The notes: a model not told the origin generated them from the sequence alone. A stretch of 5,084 nt of DNA from Acidobacteriota bacterium (GCA_016179005.1 JACOSF010000178.1:1-5084), one strand, 5' to 3'. Numbered from the stretch's first letter, positions 1-5,084 are shown. A program made the numbers and translations.

Positions 1-1097
1 GTCGGCGGCAGAATCTGGTCGCGCAGCGCGAGCACGCTAATGCCGGCTTCGAGGCCTCCGGCGCCGCCCAGCAGGTGCCCGGTCATGGATTTCGTCGAGC
101 TCACCGCGACTTTGCTCGCGCGTTCGCCGAAAACGCGCTTTACGGCGATGGTTTCGATGGCGTCGCCGATGGGTGTCGAGGTGCCGTGCGCGTTCACGTA
201 ATCCACCACGTCCGGCGAAACTCGGGCGTCGCGCAGCGCGGCCATCATCACGCGGTATGCGCCGGCGCCTTCCTCGGCGGGTTGCGTGATGTGAAACGCG
301 TCGCCGGACATTCCGTAGCCGACGATTTCAGCCATGGGCGGCGCGCCGCGCTTTTCGGCGTGCTCCAGCGCTTCGAGGATCAGGATGCCGGAGCCTTCGC
401 CGACCACGAAGCCGTCGCGCTGCGCATCGAACGGGCGGCTGGCGCGCTCCGGCTCGGCGTTGCGCGTGGAGAGCGCCTTCATGGCCGCGAAGCCGCCCAC
501 GCTCAACGCCGTGATGGCGCCTTCCGCGCCGCCGCAGATCATCGTGTCGGCGTCGCCGCGCTGGATGATTTTGTAGGCGTCGCCGATGGCGTGCGCCGAA
601 GCGGAGCAGGCCGTGGCCGTGGCCGAGTTGGGCCCGCGCGCGCCCGTGCGGATGGAAACGTGTCCCGCGGCCAGGTTGACGATCGTCGCGGGAATGAAGA
701 ACGGAGAAATGCGGCCGGGGCCGCCCTGCACCATCTTGCTGTGTTCGCGCTCGATGACTTCGAAGCCGCCGATGCCGGAGCCGATATAAACGCCGGTGCG
801 GTCGGCCTCCTCTTCGCTCGAGATTTTCAGCCCGGCCATCTGCGAGGCGAACTCGGAGGCGGCAATCGCCAGCGCGATGAACCGGCCCATCTTCTTCTGC
901 TCTTTTTTCTCCACCCAGTTGCCAAGGTCGAAGTTCTTCACTTCGCCCGCGATGCGGCAGTCATGTTGGGAGGCGTCGAACAGGGTGATGGGGCCGATGC
1001 CGCTCTTGCCGGCGACGATGTTTTTCCAGACTTCCTCGGTGCCGATCCCGCATCCGCACACAAGACCGATTCCGGTGACAACTACGCGGCGGCTCAC
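1..1097 (-). CDS. fabF: Beta-ketoacyl-ACP synthase II (FabF), 3'-truncated by window edge
   Basis: This is the cytoplasmic condensing enzyme of type II fatty-acid elongation. It joins malonyl-ACP to an acyl-enzyme thioester, releasing CO2 and forming 3-ketoacyl-ACP. The frame is open from a GTG at 1097 to the left edge and encodes 365 residues; family members are about 410-415 aa, so roughly the last 50 are outside the window. The thiolase-fold catalytic set is complete: Cys164 (TATACSASA), His304 (NAHGTSTP), Lys336 and His341 (SSTKSMTGH), each one position beyond the E. coli FabF numbering I recall. The GTG start is chosen because the product begins MSRRVVVTGIG as in the family, no in-frame ATG is nearby, and GGAGA lies about 10 nt upstream. 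It follows acpP by 30 nt, so co-transcription is likely. One oddity is GLVCGCGIG at residues 11-19, where many homologues have a Ser-Pro-Leu-Gly type sequence. FabB is a possible alternative, but the acpP-fabF order and motifs favour FabF. Confidence 0.95.
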   Translation of the reverse strand, partial: MSRRVVVTGIGLVCGCGIGTEEVWKNIVAGKSGIGPITLFDASQHDCRIAGEVKNFDLGNWVEKKEQKKMGRFIALAIAASEFASQMAGLKISSEEEADRTGVYIGSGIGGFEVIEREHSKMVQGGPGRISPFFIPATIVNLAAGHVSIRTGARGPNSATATACSASAHAIGDAYKIIQRGDADTMICGGAEGAITALSVGGFAAMKALSTRNAEPERASRPFDAQRDGFVVGEGSGILILEALEHAEKRGAPPMAEIVGYGMSGDAFHITQPAEEGAGAYRVMMAALRDARVSPDVVDYVNAHGTSTPIGDAIETIAVKRVFGERASKVAVSSTKSMTGHLLGGAGGLEAGISVLALRDQILPP

Positions 1098-1106
1098 GAT
1101 GGGCTT

Positions 1107-1111
1107 TCTCC
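1107..1111 (-). promoter_or_regulatory. Ribosome binding site of fabF
   Basis: GGAGA on the minus strand lies 9-10 nt before the GTG start codon of fabF. It lies inside the 30-nt acpP-fabF gap. The spacing is slightly long, but no better Shine-Dalgarno sequence is present, and it supports the GTG start. Confidence 0.6.
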
Positions 1112-1127
1112 GTGCAGGCTGTACGGT

Positions 1128-1373
1128 TTACTTCTTGTCCTTCGAGTGTTTTTCGATGTATTCGATGGCGGCCTTGACGGTGGCGATCTTTTCGGCGTCC
1201 TCATCGGGGATTTCGATCCCGAAGGCTTCCTCAAAGGCCATGGTCAGCTCGACGACATCGAGCGAATCCGCGCCCAGGTCGTCCACAAACGACGCGGTGG
1301 GGGTGACTTCCGCTTCGTCCACGCCCAGTTGCTCCACGATGATTTGTTTTACGCGCTCTTCAACACTGGCCAT
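1128..1373 (-). CDS. acpP: Acyl carrier protein (AcpP)
   Basis: This small acidic protein of 81 aa carries growing acyl chains on a 4'-phosphopantetheine arm and shuttles them among FabD, FabF, FabG and PlsX in the cytoplasm. The attachment site is Ser37 in the motif GADSLDVVEL (residues 34-43), which also forms the start of helix II, the surface that binds partner enzymes. The length and four-helix pattern, with many Asp/Glu and a lysine-rich tail (KHSKDKK), match the family. The ATG at 1373 has an excellent GGAGG 7 nt upstream. The gene sits between fabG and fabF, the usual order. A strong sigma-70-like promoter lies in the 115-bp gap upstream, so acpP is probably transcribed both from the operon and from its own start, in keeping with the high abundance of this protein. 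I see nothing abnormal in the coding sequence. Confidence 0.98.
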   Translation of the reverse strand: MASVEERVKQIIVEQLGVDEAEVTPTASFVDDLGADSLDVVELTMAFEEAFGIEIPDEDAEKIATVKAAIEYIEKHSKDKK

Positions 1374-1380
1374 CCTGTTT

Positions 1381-1385
1381 CCTCC
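1381..1385 (-). promoter_or_regulatory. Ribosome binding site of acpP
   Basis: GGAGG on the minus strand, 7 nt before the acpP ATG. It is the strongest Shine-Dalgarno sequence in the window, consistent with the very high expression expected for acyl carrier protein. Confidence 0.85.
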
Positions 1386-1454
1386 GGTGATCTCGTTTGA
1401 TAATCCGGCTTCGGGGTCCTGCTTGGAAATCTGCTGTCTCCAAATAACCCGCCC

Positions 1455-1483
1455 ATTCTAGACGCGGCGTCTGCATTGGTCAA
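1455..1483 (-). promoter_or_regulatory. Putative sigma-70 promoter for acpP (and fabF)
   Basis: On the minus strand a -35 box TTGACC (1478-1483, 5 of 6 matches to TTGACA) is followed by exactly 17 nt and a -10 box TAGAAT (1455-1460, 5 of 6 matches to TATAAT). Transcription would start near 1447-1449, giving a leader of roughly 75 nt before acpP. The -35 box begins 5 nt after the fabG stop codon, so the promoter lies entirely within the intergenic gap. The box matches are read directly; activity is inferred. Confidence 0.65.
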
Positions 1484-1490
1484 CCGCGTC
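1461..1490. repeat. Inverted repeat overlapping the acpP promoter
   Basis: The 7-bp arms GACGCGG (1461-1467, plus strand) and CCGCGTC (1484-1490) are perfect reverse complements separated by 16 bp. The arms bracket the -35 box, and the inner arm abuts the -10 box. The -10-proximal arm is itself part of an 11-bp odd palindrome GACGCGGCGTC (1461-1471). The outer arm overlaps the fabG stop codon. It could be a regulator binding site or chance symmetry in GC-rich DNA. Confidence 0.4.
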
Positions 1491-2235
1491 AAGCCATATA
1501 CATGCCGCCGTTCACGTCCAGCACATGGCCGGTGACATAGCCGGCCTCTTCGCTGGCGAGAAACACAATCGCGGCGGCGACGTCGCGGTCCGTGCCCATC
1601 CGCCCCAGCGGAATTTTTTCTCGCATCTCCTGCTTCACTTTGTCGGGCAGGGGATCGGTCATCGGCGTAGAGATAAATCCCGGCGCGACGGCGTTGACGG
1701 TGATGTTGCGCGAGGCAATCTCCACGGCGATCGCTTTGGTCAGTCCGATGAGACCGGCCTTGGCCGCAACGTAGTTGGCCTGCCCGGCGTTGCCCGTCTG
1801 CGCCACCACCGACGTCACGTTGATGATCCGCCCCCAGCGCTGCCGTATCATCGCGCCGAGCGCCTGCTGGGTGCACAGGTGCGCGCCGGTCAGATTGGTG
1901 CGGATGACGGCGTCCCAGTCCTCCAGCTTCATGCGCAGCGCCAGGCCATCGCGGGTGATGGCGGCGTTGTTCACCAGAATATCGAGCTTGCCGAATTTTT
2001 CAAGAACCTGTTTGAAGCCGGCCTTGATCTGCTCGGCATCGGCCACATCCATGGGCACGGCCAAGCCTTGGCCACCCGCGGCGGAGATTTCCGCCACTAC
2101 GGCATTCAGTTTTTCCGCATTGCGCGCGGCGACGGCGACCTTGGCGCCGGCTTCGGCCAACGCCAGTGCGGTCACACGTCCAATGCCTTGCGACGCGCCG
2201 GTCACCAGTGCGACTTTGTCCTTCAAGCTGAACAT
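1489..2235 (-). CDS. fabG: 3-oxoacyl-ACP reductase (FabG)
   Basis: This NADPH-dependent short-chain dehydrogenase/reductase performs the first reduction of each elongation cycle, converting 3-ketoacyl-ACP to 3-hydroxyacyl-ACP in the cytoplasm. The 248-aa length is normal. Residues 13-19 (GASQGIG) form the Rossmann nucleotide-binding glycine motif, 89-92 (NNAA) stabilise the fold, and the catalytic set is Asn114, Ser142, Tyr155 and Lys159 (YVAAK). The ending GHVLDVNGGMYMA is typical of FabG and, with its position between fabD and acpP, separates it from other SDR enzymes. The ATG at 2235 begins MFSLKDKVALVTGAS, the expected N-terminus. No clear Shine-Dalgarno sequence precedes it: the 8 nt before the ATG are AAATAGTC, directly after a strong palindrome. 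Translation may therefore depend on coupling to fabD, whose stop is 31 nt upstream. That last point is inference. Confidence 0.97.
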   Translation of the reverse strand: MFSLKDKVALVTGASQGIGRVTALALAEAGAKVAVAARNAEKLNAVVAEISAAGGQGLAVPMDVADAEQIKAGFKQVLEKFGKLDILVNNAAITRDGLALRMKLEDWDAVIRTNLTGAHLCTQQALGAMIRQRWGRIINVTSVVAQTGNAGQANYVAAKAGLIGLTKAIAVEIASRNITVNAVAPGFISTPMTDPLPDKVKQEMREKIPLGRMGTDRDVAAAIVFLASEEAGYVTGHVLDVNGGMYMA

Positions 2236-2243
2236 GACTATTT

Positions 2244-2270
2244 GTAGCGGCGGGGTAACCCCGGCGCTAC
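2244..2270. repeat. 27-nt palindromic hairpin, REP-like, between fabD and fabG
   Basis: On the minus strand the outer arms GTAGCG and CGCTAC (6 bp) enclose the inner arms CGGGG and CCCCG (5 bp), with a single C:C mismatch between the two stems and a TTA loop. The fabD stop codon TAG lies inside the first arm. The hairpin is followed by AAATAGTC and the fabG ATG, with no T-run, so it is not a standard terminator in the direction of transcription. The form resembles dispersed repetitive extragenic palindromes. No second copy is visible in this window. Confidence 0.7.
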
Positions 2271-3220
2271 TCCGTTTCGCCGCGGGCCTGGGTCAGCTTT
2301 TCCACCGCCGCGGCCAGGCTCTTTTCGTCCTCGACGTTCAGGCAGTGCACCGAGCGGTCAATCTGCCGCAGCAGGCCGGAGAGGACTTTGCCCGGGCCGA
2401 CCTCAATGAAAATCGCCACACCCAATTGGATCAGTTCGCGGACCGATTCCTCCCAGCGCACCGGCAAGCAGACCTGACGGATCAGCGCGTCGCGGGCCTC
2501 TTCACCCTTTTCGATCACGTCGGAGTCGGCGTTATTCACCAGCGGGCAAAGCGGGTCTCGAAAAGTGGTCTGGCGCAAGTCCACTTCGAGGCGCTGCTGC
2601 GCGGGTAGCATCAGCTCGCTGTGGAACGGTGCGGAGACCGGCAGGATCACCGCGCGTTTCGCACCGGCCTGCGAAGCCAGCTCGACCGCGCGCTTCACCG
2701 CCGCGGCGTGCCCGGAAATCACCGTCTGCTCCGGCGAGTTCAGGTTCGCGGCGGAGACGATTCCTCCCTCCGCGGCTTTCTTGCAGATTCCATCGATCTG
2801 TGCCGCCGCCAGGCCGAGGATGGCGGCCATGGCGCCTTCGCCGGCGGGCACTGCTTCCTGCATGTACTTGCCTCGCTTGCGCACCAGGCGCACCGCGTCG
2901 GCAAACTCCAGAGCGCCCGCCGCGACGTTGGCCGAATACTCGCCCAGGCTGTGTCCGGCCACGTAATCCGGCGAAATGCCTTTTTCCTGCAACGCGCGCA
3001 GCGCCGCCACGCTCACCGTCAGGATGGCCGGCTGCGTGTTTTCCGTGAGCTTCAGCTCGTCTTCGGTGCCTTCGAAGCAGATCCGCGAGATGGCCATGCC
3101 CAGCGCCTGGTCGGCCTCCTCGAAAACGGCGCGGGACACCCCGAACTTCTCGGCGAGGTCTTTGCCCATGCCGGGGTACTGCGAAGCTTGTCCGGGAAAG
3201 AGAAACGCCAGTTTGCCCAT
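2267..3220 (-). CDS. fabD: Malonyl-CoA:ACP transacylase (FabD)
   Basis: This cytoplasmic enzyme transfers malonyl from CoA to the AcpP phosphopantetheine arm, supplying the extender unit for FabF. The call starts at the ATG at 3220, giving 317 aa (E. coli FabD is about 309). With this start the key residues fall almost exactly at the E. coli positions: Gln11 in FPGQASQ (oxyanion hole), nucleophile Ser91 in GHSLGEYSA, Arg116 in RGKYMQ (malonyl carboxylate binding) and His200 in APFHS. The C-terminal EVGPGKVLSGL motif is also present. A GTG at 3247 would add nine residues (to 326 aa). Neither start has a convincing Shine-Dalgarno sequence: GGAG is 15 nt from the ATG, and GGA abuts the GTG. I prefer the ATG because MGKLAFLFPGQ is the normal family N-terminus. 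plsX ends 57 nt upstream. The stop codon TAG is inside a palindromic repeat. Confidence 0.96.
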   Translation of the reverse strand: MGKLAFLFPGQASQYPGMGKDLAEKFGVSRAVFEEADQALGMAISRICFEGTEDELKLTENTQPAILTVSVAALRALQEKGISPDYVAGHSLGEYSANVAAGALEFADAVRLVRKRGKYMQEAVPAGEGAMAAILGLAAAQIDGICKKAAEGGIVSAANLNSPEQTVISGHAAAVKRAVELASQAGAKRAVILPVSAPFHSELMLPAQQRLEVDLRQTTFRDPLCPLVNNADSDVIEKGEEARDALIRQVCLPVRWEESVRELIQLGVAIFIEVGPGKVLSGLLRQIDRSVHCLNVEDEKSLAAAVEKLTQARGETE

Positions 3221-3277
3221 TGGGTTGCTCGGTTTCTCCAGCGGCACTCCGCCGGGGATGGACCGGGCGCGCGGCGC

Positions 3278-4168
3278 TCAGCGCTTTGCGCCCACTCCCA
3301 CTTCGGAAAGTTCCTGTTCGATTTTCTCGTTCAGTTTGGCGCGGCTCAACTCCGCCGCCACACGGATGGCATTCTTGATGGCGTTTGCATTCGAGCGGCC
3401 GTGGCCGATGATGGTGATGCCACGCACGCCCAGCAGCGGCGCCCCGCCGTACTCGGAGTAGTCCAGCTTCTTCTTGAAATTGGCGAAGGCTTTGCGGGCG
3501 AACACATAGCCCACTTGCGAGGCCAGCGTGCTATTCAGCGCTTCCTTCAGCGTCGTGGCAATGTGCTCCACCAGGCCCTCGCTGATTTTCAGCGCCACGT
3601 TGCCGATAAAGCCGTCGCACACGATCACGTCCGCATCGCCGGCGAAGACGTGCCGCCCTTCAATGTTCCCCACGAAGTTCAGGGGCATGTGCTTCATGCG
3701 GTTGTGCGCTTCCCGGGTCAGCTCGTTGCCCTTCATCTCCTCTTCGCCGATGGAAAGCAGCCCCACCTTGGGACGGCGCGTGCCGAATATCACGCGGTGG
3801 TAGATCTCTCCCATGATGGCGAATTGTTCGAGGTGAGCGGGTTTGGAGTCCACGTTGGCGCCCACGTCGAGCATCACGGAAACGCCGCCGCGCGTGGTGG
3901 GGAAGGGGGCCGCCAGCGCCGGACGGTCCACGCTGGGCAGCGTGCCGAGGATGAAGTGCGCCGCGGCCATCACCGCGCCGGTGTTGCCCGCGCTGACGAA
4001 GCCGTCGGCGTCGCCGCTCTTCACCAGCCGCGCGGCCACGTGCACCGAACTATCCTTTTTCTTGCGGAAGGCCGTCACCGGCGACTCGTCCATGGCAATC
4101 ACTTCGCTCGCGTGGACGATTTCCAGCGGCAAGTCGCCGCCCATGGCGTCAAGAGCGATGGTGATCAT
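3278..4168 (-). CDS. plsX: Phosphate acyltransferase PlsX, apparent N-terminal internal deletion
   Basis: PlsX makes acyl-phosphate from acyl-ACP and inorganic phosphate, the donor used by membrane PlsY to start phospholipid synthesis; it is a peripheral membrane enzyme. Family motifs are clear: MGGD (9-12), SAGNTGA (59-65), DRPA (81-84), LDVGANVD (100-107), GNE (147-149), GNIEGR (167-172), DGFIGN (185-190), YSEYGGAPLLG (237-247) and GHGRSN (255-260). The protein has 296 aa where the family is usually about 330-350. The shortfall lies at one place: after MITIALDAMGGD the sequence jumps to LPLEIVHASEV, which corresponds to about residue 52 onward of B. subtilis PlsX as I recall it. About 40 residues, covering the first helix and second strand of the fold, are missing in frame. 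The ATG at 4168 has GGAG 5 nt upstream, and MGGD is retained, so the start is not in doubt. Identity is certain; activity of this form is uncertain. Confidence 0.95.
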   Translation of the reverse strand: MITIALDAMGGDLPLEIVHASEVIAMDESPVTAFRKKKDSSVHVAARLVKSGDADGFVSAGNTGAVMAAAHFILGTLPSVDRPALAAPFPTTRGGVSVMLDVGANVDSKPAHLEQFAIMGEIYHRVIFGTRRPKVGLLSIGEEEMKGNELTREAHNRMKHMPLNFVGNIEGRHVFAGDADVIVCDGFIGNVALKISEGLVEHIATTLKEALNSTLASQVGYVFARKAFANFKKKLDYSEYGGAPLLGVRGITIIGHGRSNANAIKNAIRVAAELSRAKLNEKIEQELSEVGVGAKR

Positions 4169-4173
4169 CTAGG

Positions 4174-4177
4174 CTCC
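4174..4177 (-). promoter_or_regulatory. Ribosome binding site of plsX
   Basis: GGAG on the minus strand, 5 nt before the plsX ATG at 4168. It confirms that the short PlsX really begins at this ATG and is not a fragment of a longer reading frame. Confidence 0.65.
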
Positions 4178-4243
4178 GGATGGAGGAATGCGCTCCGGTA
4201 CTGCGCGGGGCGCCCGGAAAGATAGCTCGTGAACTTAGGACGT

Positions 4244-4423
4244 TCAGGACGAGGTGTCAACCACTTCGCGCCCTTTGTAGTACCCGCATTCCGGACAGAC
4301 CTGGTGGGGCATCTTCATCTGGTGACACTGCGGGCATTCGGAAAGCGTGGGGGCGGTGAGCGCGTCGTGCGCCCGGCGCTGGTTCTTGCGCCTCTTCGAG
4401 TGACGTCGTTTCGGGTTGGGCAT
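4244..4423 (-). CDS. rpmF: 50S ribosomal protein L32
   Basis: This 59-aa protein of the large ribosomal subunit was translated by hand from the ATG at 4423 to the TGA at 4244-4246. It begins MPNPKRRHSKRRKNQRRAHD, the very basic, rRNA-binding N-terminus characteristic of L32. It carries a zinc ribbon with two CxxC pairs: Cys30/Cys33 and Cys43/Cys46, followed by GYYKGR (47-52), another L32 hallmark. All four zinc ligands are present, so this is the zinc-binding form of L32. AAGGAG stands 5 nt before the ATG. The gene lies between the DUF177 gene and plsX, the conserved arrangement in many phyla; the gaps are 63 nt upstream and 75 nt downstream. A hairpin with a purine-rich loop lies in the upstream gap and could affect expression. 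Confidence 0.97.
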   Translation of the reverse strand: MPNPKRRHSKRRKNQRRAHDALTAPTLSECPQCHQMKMPHQVCPECGYYKGREVVDTSS

Positions 4424-4428
4424 ACAGA

Positions 4429-4434
4429 CTCCTT
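4429..4434 (-). promoter_or_regulatory. Ribosome binding site of rpmF
   Basis: AAGGAG on the minus strand, 5 nt before the rpmF ATG. It is a near-perfect Shine-Dalgarno sequence that fixes the start of this short gene. Confidence 0.8.
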
Positions 4435-4438
4435 GCTG

Positions 4439-4462
4439 CCGGCCTGTTTCTCCTCAGGCCAG
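4439..4462 (-). other. Hairpin in the rpmF leader with SD-like loop
   Basis: On the minus strand GGCCTG and CAGGCC form a perfect 6-bp stem, extended to 8 bp by a T:G wobble and a C:G pair. The 8-nt loop is AGGAGAAA, which itself looks like a Shine-Dalgarno sequence. No T-run follows, so it is not an intrinsic terminator. It lies just upstream of the true ribosome binding site of rpmF. A regulatory role is only a possibility. Confidence 0.35.
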
Positions 4463-4486
4463 TCTAGCGATTCGGGATTTCGATTG

Positions 4487-5020
4487 CTATTGCTTCTTGG
4501 ACCAGTCCTGCTTGAAGCGCGCCAGCGGTGCGAGACGCGGGTCGGTCTTCTGGATTTCGCAGCGGCACTCTTCGCTGTTCAGATTCATGCCGCAGTGCGG
4601 GCACAGGCCCCGGCAGTCGCTGCGGCAAATCACCTTCATGGGGATGGAGAGGTTCACCTGCTCGGCCAGCACGTCGGCCAGGAACAGCCCGTCCCCCTGG
4701 AAAAACCCGATCTCGGTGTCGTCCACCTTCAAGTGGATTTTTTCTTCCTGCGCGATCGTCTTCGCCGGCCGGTAGAACAAGTCAAAATCCCGGCTCACTT
4801 CCTCGGCCACTGTTTCCAGACAACGCGAGCACACCAGCTCGATCCGCGTGTGCAGGTGGCCCGAGATGCGGATCTGCCCGTCCAGCAATTCGGCGGTGGC
4901 CCGCACCTCCAGCGGGTCGAGTTGGCGGAACTCGATGGAGTGAAAATCGATTGTGCCGGCCGGATAGGTCTTCTGAATCCGCGCCTTGCGGACGGCCAGT
5001 TCTTTGATATCCAGAAACAT
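4487..5020 (-). CDS. yceD: DUF177 / YceD-family protein, 23S rRNA accumulation factor homologue
   Basis: This 177-aa protein belongs to the DUF177 (YceD) family, whose E. coli member is needed for normal 23S rRNA accumulation; the molecular mechanism is not settled. The N-terminal half is variable and begins MFLDIKELAVRKARI, a common opening for the family. A CxxC pair is at Cys64/Cys67 (VCSRC). The family signature is in the C-terminal half: CRSDCRGLCPHCGMNLN (132-148; Cys132, 136, 140, 143), then Cys152 and Cys154, then DPRLAPLARFK (160-170). The clustered cysteines suggest metal binding. The ATG at 5020 is preferred over a TTG 20 codons upstream because it matches the family start, although only a weak GGA lies 6 nt before it. 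It stands 63 nt upstream of rpmF, its usual partner, and is probably the first gene of the operon visible here. The symbol is used by homology. Confidence 0.9.
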   Translation of the reverse strand: MFLDIKELAVRKARIQKTYPAGTIDFHSIEFRQLDPLEVRATAELLDGQIRISGHLHTRIELVCSRCLETVAEEVSRDFDLFYRPAKTIAQEEKIHLKVDDTEIGFFQGDGLFLADVLAEQVNLSIPMKVICRSDCRGLCPHCGMNLNSEECRCEIQKTDPRLAPLARFKQDWSKKQ

Positions 5021-5084
5021 TCTGTCCGTGCCTGTTCGAATGATCGCGCAAATTCGCGAATCCTGCGGCCGGTGCTGCAAAAAG
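5021..5084. other. Sequence upstream of the DUF177 gene, no feature established
   Basis: This 64-bp edge segment should hold the operon leader or the end of a preceding gene. I find no convincing promoter: TTGCAG with a 17-nt spacer gives GCGAAT, a poor -10 box. A 10-bp perfect palindrome ATTCGCGAAT is at 5052-5061. The DUF177 reading frame stays open through the segment but looks non-conserved there. Confidence 0.3.

Noticed and set aside
75..1400. Long plus-strand open frame (441 codons) opposite fabF and acpP
   Set aside because: It is antisense to two certain genes, its translation is rich in Arg, His, Gly and Ala with no recognisable domain, and GC-rich codon bias in the real genes creates such frames.
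1349..1876. Minus-strand 175-codon frame overlapping the 3' half of fabG
   Set aside because: It is out of frame with fabG and runs across the intergenic gap into the start of acpP. The translation is Arg/Gly-rich and lacks motifs, while fabG is complete in the other frame.
2244..2270. Intrinsic terminator between fabD and fabG
   Set aside because: The stem is strong, but AAATAGTC follows it in the direction of transcription instead of a T-run, and fabG begins 8 nt later.
4139..4168. Possibility that the short PlsX is a wrong start choice
   Set aside because: The MGGD-containing N-terminus is present directly after the ATG with a ribosome binding site, so the missing residues are internal and cannot be recovered by another start.
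4169..4200. Small stem CTCC/GGAG hiding the plsX ribosome binding site, and a GCTCCGG direct repeat
   Set aside because: The stem is only 4 bp and the 7-bp repeats are 12 nt apart; both are expected by chance in GC-rich DNA.
2621..4225. Plus-strand open frame of 534 codons opposite fabD and plsX
   Set aside because: Same reason: a low-complexity His/Arg/Gly-rich translation, no family motif, and it runs across the whole plsX gene. It is the antisense shadow of the codon bias.
5032..5084. Sigma-70 promoter upstream of the DUF177 gene
   Set aside because: TTGCAG with a 17-nt spacer leads to GCGAAT, only three matches to the -10 consensus, and the segment is cut by the window edge.

Overview
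The window is a single, tightly packed run of seven genes, all on the minus strand, so transcription runs from high to low coordinates. In transcription order they are: a DUF177/YceD-family protein (4487-5020), ribosomal protein L32 rpmF (4244-4423), plsX (3278-4168), fabD (2267-3220), fabG (1489-2235), acpP (1128-1373) and a 3'-truncated fabF (1-1097, running off the left edge). This is the widespread bacterial yceD-rpmF-plsX-fab cluster, linking a ribosome-associated module to phospholipid and fatty-acid synthesis.

The DNA is GC-rich (about 60% by eye). The wording of the proteins (for example the L32 N-terminus, the PlsX segment beginning LPLEIVHASEV, and the FabF N-terminus) looks most like Acidobacteriota to me. 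That is an impression from memory and not a database result. No mobile element, CRISPR array, tRNA or rRNA is visible, and the longest stretch without a gene is 115 bp.

The genes work together as follows. FabD loads malonyl groups onto the carrier protein AcpP, FabF condenses malonyl-ACP with the growing acyl-ACP, and FabG reduces the 3-ketoacyl-ACP. PlsX converts finished acyl-ACP to acyl-phosphate for phosphatidic acid synthesis. L32 is a zinc-ribbon protein of the large ribosomal subunit, and the DUF177 protein is linked to 23S rRNA accumulation.

This is a housekeeping region and I see no undescribed system in it. Four local features deserve a second look: (1) PlsX appears to lack about 40 residues directly after its N-terminal MGGD motif, in frame; (2) a near-consensus sigma-70 promoter with an overlapping inverted repeat lies between fabG and acpP; (3) a strong 27-nt palindrome, which looks like a dispersed REP-type element, supplies the fabD stop codon and sits 8 nt upstream of fabG; (4) a hairpin with a Shine-Dalgarno-like loop precedes rpmF. 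fabH, often found between plsX and fabD, is absent here.
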